From contig CM026403.1 of assembly GCA_014843695.1 (NCBI GenBank), positions 9,824,508 through 9,888,507 on the forward strand: a DNA stretch of 64,000 bases. The letters run 5' to 3'. Source of the stretch: Archivesica marissinica (taxonomy: Eukaryota > Mollusca > Bivalvia > Venerida > Vesicomyidae). A program made the translations under genes and the position numbers. A model generated the notes under the pieces. It ran no database searches, was not told the origin of the DNA, and worked only from the letters and a program-made list of their open reading frames with translations. Of the stretch, positions 11,662 through 20,675 are shown in pieces. Each line of letters opens with the position of its first letter. Position 1 is the first letter of the stretch.

Positions 11662-12300
11662 TAGAGTGGTGCAACCTATGCTCGGCGTATTCCTATGCTC
11701 GGCATATTTTCCATTTTCATCCGTATTTAAAATATTTATATAGTTCTAGGCTAATTTCACCTGTCAGAGCTGAAGCATGGTTCAATAGCATTCCGTTGAG
11801 TGTATCGGTAGGCTGATGCTACTGTCACGTGACTGGTCCAGCAGACGAATATAAACAAACAAATCATTGGGAGAATATTTCCACCGAAACTGATACGGTG
11901 TATGAGCAATTCACGTAGCTATCCGAATTTAAAAAATATACAACTAACCCTAAAAATACTTTCTATACCATTTCTGATTAAGACCAATAAATGTTTTTAT
12001 TCATTTTATATCAAAATAAGATAGTCAACAAGTTATGGTGGATAAATAAAAAATAACAAGTACGCCGTGCATAGGTGCCCTGAAGTCTTCAGTTCCGCAT
12101 ATAAACGGGTGCCGACCGACACCGTTGCGATAGCTGTATTGAGTAGCACGGTCACGCGATGAAGTTAAAACTGTCGGCAAGAGTGGTTTGAAAGTTGTTT
12201 TCACGACTTAAGAAAATAATAATATACGGCAAGTGCAATTAACATTTTATACTGGCCATTGTATGTGGGATTTACGCCGAGCATAGGTTCCACCACTCTA
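11662..12300. mobile_element. Tc1/mariner-type MITE, 635 bp, TA duplication
   Basis: Inverted termini GAGTGGTGCAACCTATGCTC (11664) and, from the right end inward, GAGTGGTGGAACCTATGCTC (12298) extend through CGGCGTA, about 26 of 27 matching. TA flanks both sides (11662-11663, 12299-12300). A second CTATGCTCGGC copy lies just inside the left terminus and a diverged copy (GTACGCCGTGCATAGGTG) at about 12061. No transposase is encoded, so it is a non-autonomous element. Confidence 0.85.
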
Positions 12301-12396
12301 CGTAAATATGTGTGTGTATGTGAAGTTGCGGACGTTAAGGTAGCGCCAGTTTATTGTTATTTATATTGCAAAGAATACTGCTATTCATGGGAGTCC

Positions 12397-12905
12397 TCCG
12401 TCTGATTGTAGATAAAATTAACAGTCTTTCAGATGGGACATTAAACCGAGGTCTCGTGTCGGTGCTTTACACCGTGCACGTAAAAGAACCAGAGGAGACT
12501 CTGGAATTGATCTCTCTCTGTATCATTGCACTATCCTCGACCAATCTACAATGACTAATCTCTTCAGGAGGCGCCCCTAATATGGGCAACCGGTAGCGAC
12601 GATAAATAAACGTCTGTATCATTGCACTATCCTCCAAAAATCTACAATGATTAATCTCTTCAGGAGGCGCCCCTAATATGGGCAACCGGTAGCGACGATA
12701 AATAAACCTCTGTATCATTGCACTATCCTCCACAAATCTACAATAACTAATCTCTTCAGGAGGCGCCCCTAGCCCCTAATATGGGCAACCGGTAGCGACG
12801 ATAAATAAACGTCTGTATCATTGCACTATCCTCCAAAAATCTACAATGACTAATCTCTTCAGGAGGCGTCCCTAATATGGGCAACCGGTAGCGACGATAA
12901 ATAAA
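12397..12905 (+). mobile_element. SINE family A copy 2, headless, with quadruplicated 3' tail
   Basis: Begins at the TCCGTCTGA junction, so the tRNA-like head is absent, and continues with the family body. The 3' part, from CTGTATCATTGCACTATCC to GCGACGATAAATAAACG, is present four times in tandem (about 12517-12612, 12613-12708, 12709-12811, 12812-12905). The third copy has a 7-bp CTAGCCC duplication. The other family A copies in the window have one tail. Confidence 0.9.
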
Positions 12906-12909
12906 GGTA

Positions 12910-13013
12910 GAACACACACACGCTATTCATTCACCATAAGCTGTTTAGGGACCTGCATGGCACGAAGTGTACAATGGCATTCAACGCTACTGCTGGGGTA
13001 CTACTAGTGTAAA
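12910..13013. repeat. Dispersed repeat H, copy 1 (3' flank of SINE A)
   Basis: CACACACGCTATTCATTCAC through GCTGGGGTACTACTAGTGT. A close copy is at 37547-37640, also immediately downstream of a family A SINE. Either this is an extension of the SINE or both SINEs sit in the same older repeat. Confidence 0.8.
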
Positions 13014-13030
13014 TGAACTATAAATTACAA

Positions 13031-13289
13031 CCGCCTCCGTGGTCGAGTGGTTACGGTCGCTGACTTGTATACCACTGTAACCTATCATCTCTGATGGTCA
13101 CGGGTTCGAGCCCCGCGCAGACCGTGTCTCATTTATGTGAAATAGTTGGCAGTTTCTTACGGAGGTTGGTGCACCAAGTACTGGTTAACCGCTGGAGCCT
13201 GCCCAGGAAAGGTGTTGTTAGGTAAACTCCCCGTCGCTCAAATGGGAAACCGGTAGCGACGTTAAATAAACTTAATTTTAAAAAAAAAT
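13031..13289 (+). mobile_element. SINE family C copy 1 (tRNA-Ser/Leu-like head)
   Basis: Head CCGCCTCCGTGGTCGAGTGG with B box GGGTTCGAGCCCC at about 13102. A long variable-arm-like insert (CTATCATCTCTGATGG) makes it resemble a class II tRNA (Ser or Leu). Body CAGTTTCTTACGGAGGTTGG, CTGGAGCCTGCCCAGGAAAG. The tail CGTCGCTCAAATGGGAAACC plus GGTAGCGACGTTAAATAAAC is clearly homologous to the family A tail, followed by a poly-A run. Confidence 0.88.
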
Positions 13290-13464
13290 AATAAGATTAC
13301 AATGTCTATATGGTCTAATTAGGGAATCGTATGCCTAAGTGGTCAATTACTAAGCATCAGCACCAACCAGCTGTTTAATAGCCGATAAACAACGACAAGA
13401 CAAATACTATTTCTTTATCACACGACCCAATATAATGCTCTAAACGAATACACGTGAGCGTTAG

Positions 13465-13640
13465 TTTGTCTCCTTGTCTGTTATTTGGCTGATGGCTTTA
13501 CACAATACCTCCCTGTAAAATACCTTCTGTATTCCAGTGGCACTGAAAATCATCGTCCAGCTATCAACACTATAGTGCCTGTATTACTGGTTAGTAACAC
13601 TACAAATCCTGCCCAATCGCTGTATTCCATTCCAATGTTA
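13465..13640. repeat. Dispersed repeat G, copy 1
   Basis: GGCTGATGGCTTTAC, CCAGTGGCACTGAA and CCAATCGCTGTATTC blocks in the same order as at 46733-46905. Class unknown. Confidence 0.75.
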
Positions 13641-13849
13641 AATATTTGTAAAAGTGGTGCATATGTGCATCCATAAACTATTTCTTTACATGGGGGGGCA
13701 ACATTTAACAGCCGTATCCGTAGTTTATTGCAGATTTGTTCTTTGTTATAGGAACAAAATATCAAGTCATGTTAGAATTTAATTTGCTCAGAAGGAAACA
13801 GAATATATTGTTTCATGTACACCATCTGCATTTATCTTACTTATCTACT

Positions 13850-14609
13850 TTCCGTTAGTTTAAGTTTCATATCTGAATGTCTCATGTTTTCCTTTAGTTT
13901 AAGTTTTATATCTGAATGTCTCGTGTTTTCCGTTATTTTAAGTTTTATATCTGAATGTCTCGTGTTTTCTTTTAGCTTAGGTTTATATCTGAATGTCTCC
14001 TGTTTTCCGTTAGTTTAAGTGTTATATCTGAATGTCTCATGTTTTCCGTTAGTTTAAGTGTTATATCTGAATGTCTCATGTTTTCCTTTAGGTGAAGTTT
14101 TATATCTGAATGTCTCCTGTTTTCCTTTAGGTGAAGTTTTATATCTGAATGTCTCATGTTTTCCTTTAGTTGAAGTTTTATATCTGAATGGCTCATGTTT
14201 TCCGTTAGTTTAAGTGTTATATCTGAATGTCTCATGTTTTCCTTTAGTTTAAGTGTTATATCTGAATGTCTCATGTGTTCCTTTAGTTTAAGTGTTATAT
14301 CTGAATGTCTCATGTGTTCCTTTAGTTTAAGTGTTATATCTGAATGTCTCATGTTTTCCTTTAGTTGAAGTTTTTTATCTGAATGTCTCATGTTTTCCTT
14401 TAGTTGAAGTTTTATATCTGAATGGCTCATGTTTTCCGTTAGTTTAAGTGTTATATCTGAATGTCTCATGTTTTCCTTTAGTTTAAGTTTTATATCTGAA
14501 TGTCTCATGTTTTCCTTTAGTTTAAGTATTATATCTGAATGTCTCATGTTTTCCTTTAGTTTAAGTTTTATATCTGAATGTCTCATGTTTTCCTTTAGCT
14601 GAATGTCTC
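13850..14609. repeat. 39-bp tandem array
   Basis: About 19 copies of a 39-bp unit, TTATATCTGAATGTCTCATG plus TTTTCCTTTAGTTTAAGTT. Because 39 is a multiple of three, a 13-residue protein repeat (LKLKENMRHSDIT) appears on the minus strand. This is almost certainly an artefact: no promoter, start context or non-repetitive extension supports a gene. Confidence 0.95.
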
Positions 14610-14846
14610 GTGATAAACGTTCCATTATTCTGCAACAAACGCACGTTTAATAAAAGCCTTGGCTAATATAGGATTCAATTCATGTTTGCTTAAACTTGTC
14701 TTTATGCACGTGTAATCGCTGACTAACGACGCACACATCGAGTAGTAAAGCCATGAACTTGAATTTAATCTTATTTTCATCAGATTACTTTTATATGCTA
14801 CACCACGCTCGGTTTCATGATTGATTTACACCCAAGCTTAACTCAA

Positions 14847-15190
14847 TGACATACTACCGTTATGCGTGTCGTTAACGTTCATTTTCCTATGACATACTAC
14901 CGTTATGTGTGTCGTTAACGTTCATTTCCCTATGACATACAACCGTTATGTGTGTCGTTAACGTTCATTTTCCTATGACATACTACCGTTACGCGCGTCG
15001 TTAACGTTCATTTCCCTATGACATACAACCGTTATGTGTGTCGTTAACGTTCATTTCCCTATGACATACAACCGTTATGTGTGTCGTTAACGTTCATTTC
15101 CCAATGCTGTACAACCGTTATGTGTGTCGTTAACGTTCATTTCCCAATGCTGTACTACCGCTATTTATGCCGTTAGTGTTCATTTCCATA
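14847..15190. repeat. 43-bp tandem array
   Basis: Eight copies of a 43-bp unit, ATGACATACTACCGTTATGT plus GTGTCGTTAACGTTCATTTCCCT. The last two diverge at their start (ATGCTGTAC). Confidence 0.93.
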
Positions 15191-15717
15191 TATTTACATC
15201 GCTATTGCATTTCGTTCTATGAACGTACTATACCCCAACGATAACGTGATTCCCGCGAAAAAGATAGCATGGGCTAATATTATTATAACGGGTAAAAATA
15301 ATTATCAAATTATCATTTATGTATGCATTACTTGGCACACAGGATTATTTATTACACCCTACGTATTGATTTGGCTTATTCCAAACCTATTTATAGTAAT
15401 GGTTGTAAATAACACGTTATCGTTGGGCCACAGTATGTGCCCTGATTGCATACACTTTCGTATGATGTTCCCAACTAATGACATGCAGCTGACATGCGCA
15501 CTCGAAGTGACGGGCATGCGCATTCGTAGTGTTAGGCAAAGTTCCTCGCGAGAAAAGGCGTGTCTTACAGTTTACACTGTTCCAAGTATGATCTATTTAC
15601 ATGTTCCGGCACACGGTAAGTTGCAAATCAAAATGGGACATATTATATCAGACTTGTATCAAACACCTAATGGAATACACTTGCTGAATAATCGCGACAA
15701 TTACAGGGAATTTAGTT
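15191..15717. other. Spacer; open frame without recognisable domain
   Basis: A plus-strand frame starting at 15219 crosses this region but runs straight into an antisense SINE at 15718. It has no domain and is not called a gene. Confidence 0.5.
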
Positions 15718-15948
15718 TATACAAATATATTTTAGCTCGATTGCGAAACAAGTTCTTACAACTTATATTAATCACTCTCGATACCTCATTCCTGATGGAA
15801 TCCATCGCAACGAGGGAGAGAGAAGAGGCAACTTGGAATTTAAATGCCTTACTTAAGGGCACAATCGTAACGGTTCCAGTGGGGTTCGAACTCCGGGCCT
15901 TTCACACATGAAGCGAACGCGCTACCACTGAGCTATCACGACTTCCAC
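15718..15948 (-). mobile_element. SINE family D copy 1 (tRNA-Met-like head)
   Basis: Read on the minus strand the head is GTCGTGATAGCTCAGTGGTA with B box GGAGTTCGAACCCC. The anticodon arm TTCGC-TTCATGT-GTGAA pairs well and presents CAT, so tRNA-Met ancestry is likely. The body AATTCCAAGTTGCCTCTTCT leads to a 3' tail CTTGTTTCGCAATCGAGCTA plus AAATATA. That tail is shared with family B. Confidence 0.88.
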
Positions 15949-15997
15949 GAAATTGCAGGGGATTTCATGGCGGTGTTTGACACCTTGTCTATTGCAA

Positions 15998-16640
15998 GGT
16001 TGCCATTAAGCTGTGTATTTGGGGTATAAAGTTGCCATTAAGCTGTGTATGTGGGGTATAAAGTTGCCATTAAGCTGTGTATTTGGGGTATAAAGTTGCC
16101 ATTAAGCTGTGTATTTGGGGTATAAAGTTGCCATTAAGCTGTGTATTTGGGGTATAAAGTTGCCATTAAGCTGTGTATTTGGGGTATAAAGTTGCCATTA
16201 AGCTGTGTATTTGGGGTATAAAGTTGCCATTAAGCTGTGTATTTGGGGTATAAAGTTGCCATTAAGCTGTGTATTTGGGGTATAAAGTTGCCATTAAGCT
16301 GTGTATTTGGGGTATAAAGTTGCCATTAAGCTGTGTATTTGGGGTATAAAGTTGCCATTAAGCTGTGTATTTGGGGTATAAAGTTGCCATTAAGCTGTGT
16401 ATTTGGGGTATAAAGTTGCCATTAAGCTGTGTATTTGGGGTATAAAGTTGCCATTAAGCTGTGTATTTGGGGTATAAAGTTGCCATTAAACTGTGTATTT
16501 GGGGTATAAAGTTGCCATTAAACTGTGTATTTGGGGTATAAAGTTGCCATTAAACTGTGTATTTGGGGTATGAAGTTGCCATTAAGCTGTGTATTTGGGG
16601 TATAAAGTTGCCATTAAGCTGTGTATTTGGGGTATAAAGT
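15998..16640. repeat. 32-bp tandem array
   Basis: About 20 almost identical copies of TTGCCATTAAGCTGTGTATT plus TGGGGTATAAAG. The few variants (AAGCTG to AAACTG in three consecutive units near 16485-16560, GTGTATGTGGGG in the second unit) suggest very recent expansion. Starts 50 bp beyond the head end of SINE D copy 1. Confidence 0.95.
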
Positions 16641-16692
16641 GGGTAACATATACTCATATAATCATAGATTATAACATTCCTCATTATATATA

Positions 16693-16884
16693 TACAGTCT
16701 ACATCCGCTATGTCAAAGTTGGTTATGTCGAATTATCCGGTTATCTCGAAGTCGGATCAAAGGCCCGTTACAGACATTATCATTGCACATATAACTGACT
16801 CCGTCTATATAGAATTTCGTCTTCGGTTATGTCGAAGTATTTCGTTCGGTCAGACGGAATTCGACATAACGGATGTAGACTATA
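16693..16884. mobile_element. pogo/Tigger-like MITE, 188 bp, TA duplication
   Basis: Left end CAGTCTACATCCGCTATGTC (16695); right end, inverted, TAGTCTACATCCGTTATGTC (16882). TA on both sides. The terminal pattern CAGT..ACATCCG.TATGTCGAA resembles pogo/Tigger termini. The interior contains further TTATGTCGAA repeats. Non-coding. Confidence 0.8.
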
Positions 16885-17030
16885 GTGTATCACTGTCATT
16901 ATACTGTATTAAACAATACAAATTATGTTTGAAGCCATCCATTAATATTAAATAGAAATGATGAATTCGTATGCTGCACAATTTATAATCGGTAACCGTT
17001 TAACGTTTAAAACATTCCGTTAAATTAAGT

Positions 17031-17378
17031 TCATTGAGCACATGTTTTAATATCACTGCACCGATTATTTCTATAATACAGATAATTCAAATTGAAGTGC
17101 ACACTTCGTAACCCTTTCTGGTCATCAACTAACAATACATTATTCCAGTACCGTGTAATAGAGATCCACCTTGTGGAGAGGAAGTTTACTAATATTGTAT
17201 CACTAACAATATTCCATGACAGAAACGAATGACCTGGCATACATGTTAGTGCTAAGACCAGAATGTCACCAGATGTAATTATTAATTGTGATGTTAGAAC
17301 AACCTCAACATCGATCTTATTAGTTACAGTATCATGAGTAATACAGCCATTAACAGCAGACGACATTTTAACAGACAC
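17031..17378 (-). pseudogene. LINE-3 ORF2 endonuclease C-terminal remnant
   Basis: 115 open codons. SSAVNG occupies the place of the S-x-VDY motif near the end of APE endonucleases in LINEs, and GHSFLSWN that of the PDHSFLSW motif with the catalytic DH (here G-H, so Asp is lost). Upstream, across a nested SINE, lies the first half with GDFN. The frame ends at CAQ without entering RT. Function lost. Confidence 0.65.
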
Positions 17379-17565
17379 AGGTGTATAATTATTCGAAGAA
17401 CAACCTCAACCATTAAGCACACATATATTTGTGTTTATCAGGAAATTAACGAAATAGTTAATAGTTGTTGGTGAAATCTATAATATTACGAGTATATTAT
17501 CTACACCCGGGTATGTTATCTACTCCCGCAATAAAATTGTCCAATCCACAACATCTACTGTTAGC

Positions 17566-17760
17566 TTAAACTTTATTTTCCAACGATTGAGAAACAAGCT
17601 TTAACAACGTAAATGTGGTCATTCGTGTGGGAGGAACCGGATGACCTGGAGAAAACCCACCTGTCCGATCTGGCGACCACCGTACCATCGCACATACATG
17701 CCGGTCCGGGTATCGAACCTGGGTTACATTGATGAGAAGCGAGCGAGCGTGCGGACAGCG
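17566..17760 (-). mobile_element. SINE family B copy 1, inserted in LINE-3 endonuclease
   Basis: Minus-strand tRNA-derived SINE. Head GCTGTCCGCACGC, B box GGTTCGATACC (diverged), body GGTGGTCGCCAGATCGGACA, tail AAAATAAAGTTTAA. Imperfect 12-bp repeats in the host LINE on the two sides (AACTGTCGCTGT and AACAGTAGATGT on the minus strand) look like an old target duplication. Confidence 0.85.
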
Positions 17761-18675
17761 ACAGTTGAAATCCCCACAATCATATGTCATACAATATTTT
17801 TGTAATGAATAGATATCAGTCAAAATTCAATCATAAATGTTGTCTACGTGAAAATAACGAGACGAATTTTCTTGTGGCGAGTAACAGATGCATGGCATCA
17901 ATGTGAACTGCACAAACTTGTGAACCATTTTGAGCCAACAGATACCTTCACATGAATAACAGAAATATCAAAAATATCGCACAGTGTATCTTTAATCAAA
18001 TATCATACACCACCAGACCTTGTCCTGGTATTTCTAAGAATATGTTTCCGGTTATGACCGAACCAGCGGTAGCCGTCAACAGTTAAAACATGTTCATATA
18101 TTAAATGTATTACAGCTAAAGCTAATATATCAAATGTATACTGTAAAATACAAGAATATCTTAGTAAATATTTATCCGAATCAGGATTCATATTAAAGCC
18201 ACGAACATTCCAAAAACCGGTTTATATTTATTACGACCATCTCTGTTACCACCACGACGTTCCCCTATTCCGTCTATTGTATTGCCTCTGCCACGTCTGT
18301 CCGTCTCGACTACCAGCACGGTTACCACCATTGTTAGCCCCTAGATCACTATCTGCATAAGAGCCACGTTCTTGATCTGATGACCTTTGGTCTATATGTT
18401 GACGTGATCTATCACTATTAACGCTAACAACACGAGAGTCTCTAACTGTAAAATCATGTTGTTTCATGGTAGCTAGGATAGTACGAATTTTATTAGCCAC
18501 AAGCAAGTCAAGATGTGTTTGGTCATGATGAATGAAAACATCCTTGTATTGACGACTATGTTAGACTTTTTACAATCACTTCGTTTGTCATCGTGTGACT
18601 TGAATTTGACAATCACAAAACCAGGTGTTGACAGAACCGAACTGTATTTGTGAAATACACTTTATATAGACACAG

Positions 18676-18956
18676 TGTATGTTTTACGTTTATTTATCGT
18701 CGCTACCGGTTGCCCATATGAGCGACGCCTCCTGAAGATATTAGTTATTTTAGATTTTGGAAGATAGTGCAGACAGAGACCCATTCCAAAATCTCCTCTG
18801 GTTTTTTTACGTGCACGGTGTAAAGCACCGACACGAGACCTCGGTTTAACGTCCCATCTGAAAGACTGTTAATTTTATTAGGGTCAGACGGGTATCGAAC
18901 CTGCGATCCCTGGATTACCAGTCCAGCGTGTTACCACTGGACTACAGATCCGTCTG
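18676..18956 (-). mobile_element. SINE family A copy 3, full length with 11-bp target duplication
   Basis: Minus-strand head AGACGGATCTGTAGTCCAGT, anticodon arm CTGGA-CTGGTAA-TCCAG (apparent anticodon GGT, so tRNA-Thr-like), B box GGTTCGATACC, body and tail ATGGGCAACCGGTAGCGACG plus ATAAATAAACG. TATAGACACAG occurs at 18665-18675 and 18957-18967. Confidence 0.92.
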
Positions 18957-18967
18957 TATAGACACAG

Positions 18968-20228
18968 GTTATATATAATAACAATTATAGTAACAACATG
19001 TGAACGAATAATTCACAGCGGAATAAGGGTCCATTCGCAGAAGCGCCACAGGAACAGCACACCGTGAACAAGGCAGTGCCCGGCCAGCATATTGACCCAA
19101 TATACTGGTCCATGCACCTCCCTCAACCAGCCATATGAGCAATGGACACACTTTCAGTTGAGAACACATAAACATATAACATTCATGGGTATGGGTGTTG
19201 AATCGAAATAGACGCTGTTTAGTTACTTATGAAAAATAAAAAGAAGAAAAAATAGCATTTGAATAAATGTTATCAATATTGGATTTATTATTATTGTTTA
19301 AAATCTACTGTAACAATTTACTCGAATCGCTCGTGATTGACACACTTGTGTTGTATTTCACTGATTAGTATTGATTCTCGTGAACTATGACTATATGTAT
19401 GTATTGTACATGGTCAGGGTTGAGGACACAGGCTAGGTCGAACTAGTATGGAACAAGGTAAAACACAACACATGTTTGAATGAAAATAGGGCATTTATTT
19501 TAATGCCGTAAAACTGTATGGTTAAATGAAACAAACAGTATGTAATACAACGATTGTTTTACCGAAATGACATATCTGGGTGGCCAAAAAACCGCCAAAA
19601 GGACCACGCCGCTATATATATATATGGTGGCTTTTATGTCCAACTTTATGTAGTTTGAACATTGTTAGGGTGCATTCATTTACACCTTTTGTTATCTTGT
19701 TTCAAAATAAACCGTCTGTCTCCACTATTGAGTCAGACATATTCATTCTCATTCAATTGTTTGTGTTCCTTTACAATGGTTGTGGATGTTTGGAATGATG
19801 GGTCATTCTAGAATCAACTAATTGGAGGTAGACCTTAACTTTGAATTTTACATAAATGAACTACGAGAGATATGTGATGTTGGAGGAAGTATAAATATAT
19901 ATACTACAAGCAATACTGAGTTTCAGTGACTTCGTTTATAGAGTGGAGTTCTGATCGTTGCGAAAATTACATGCGCAGTGACTCGATAGTACATACATAT
20001 ACATCTGTGTCCCTTGACCACATTTCTAGTTTTGATATAACTACTATAATCGACTAGTTTTGTTTTTCAGAGAAATAATGTTGTATGTGTTTAATCATGT
20101 GATATGTTTCTAGTATTATATTTTAAGTGACTTGGGCCGGGTGTATTTAATTGTATAATTTATATGTAAATATTTTCTGATATGTACACAAGTCACTATA
20201 ATAAACACATTACTTACTTATACTATCA
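18968..20228. other. Spacer, no gene recognised
   Basis: No domain-bearing frame. The short frame at 19580-19798 is featureless. 19850-20215 has a TATA-like tract and ends in AATAAACAC, reminiscent of a solo LTR, but no TG...CA ends with a target duplication were found. Confidence 0.45.
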
Positions 20229-20545
20229 ACGACACCATAGACGAGACGCGTAACACGAGAATTCAGTCATAGCATGATGTGGGCTACTGACCATTACAAA
20301 AGATAACTAATAGTACTGAAGACACGACACCTTAAACGAGTCGCGTAACACGAGACTTCAGACATAACGTGATGTGGGCTACTGACCATTACAAAAGATA
20401 ACTAATAGTACTGAAGACACGACACCTTAAACGAGTCGCGTAACACGAGGAAGCCGAGACTTCAGACATAACGTGAATGTGGTCTACTGACCATTACAAA
20501 AGATAACTAATAGTGCTGAAGACAGGACACCTTAAAGGAGTCATA
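20229..20545. repeat. 95-bp tandem repeat, about three copies
   Basis: Unit begins GACACCTTAAACGAGTCGCG and contains CCATTACAAAAGATAACTAA. The third copy has a short GGAAGCC insertion. Confidence 0.9.
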
Positions 20546-20675
20546 TCATGACAATGAGAATACTCGAATTCATTCATACAATGGTCTTGTCATCTTGATA
20601 ATTACAACTGGTGACATATACTATAGTGTTGAAATCTATTAAACATATGTACATGTGTATAGTAGGCAAACACTA

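Larger units (their letters stand above)
17031..18680 (-). mobile_element. Decayed LINE fragment: ORF1 end plus endonuclease domain, with nested SINE B (LINE-3)
   Basis: Minus strand, 5' to 3'. From about 18660 to 18246 lies an ORF1-like piece (TPGFVIVKFKSHDDKR, FIHHDQTHLDL, an Arg/Gly/Asn-rich tail). From 18191 the ORF2 APE endonuclease begins (VDGYRWFGHNRKH, TRSGGV, CGDFNCR with the GDFN catalytic motif). A SINE interrupts it at 17760-17566, after which the endonuclease resumes: NICVLNG, SSNNYTPVSVKMSSAVNG, EVVLTSQLI, PGHSFLSWN. No reverse transcriptase follows below 17031, so the element is 3'-incomplete. Many stops and frameshifts make it dead. Confidence 0.75.

Noticed and set aside
13031..13115. 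Genuine tRNA gene
   Set aside because: Has A/B-box-like sequences but poor stem pairing, and the same head, body and tail recur at 63641; it is a SINE. The same applies to the heads of families A, B, D and E.
13972..14625. 217-residue Lys/Glu-rich minus-strand repeat protein
   Set aside because: Read from a 39-bp minisatellite; stop-free only because of unit length, and begins and ends at the array borders.
15219..15911. 230-residue plus-strand frame
   Set aside because: Runs into an antisense SINE, has no domain and has irregular composition; not credible as a gene.
17566..17823. 85-residue protein with a Pro/Arg-rich middle
   Set aside because: A fusion of LINE endonuclease codons (DCGDFNC) with an antisense SINE B; not a gene.
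19850..20215. Solo LTR
   Set aside because: TATA-like and AATAAA-like signals only; no TG/CA ends with a target duplication could be defined.
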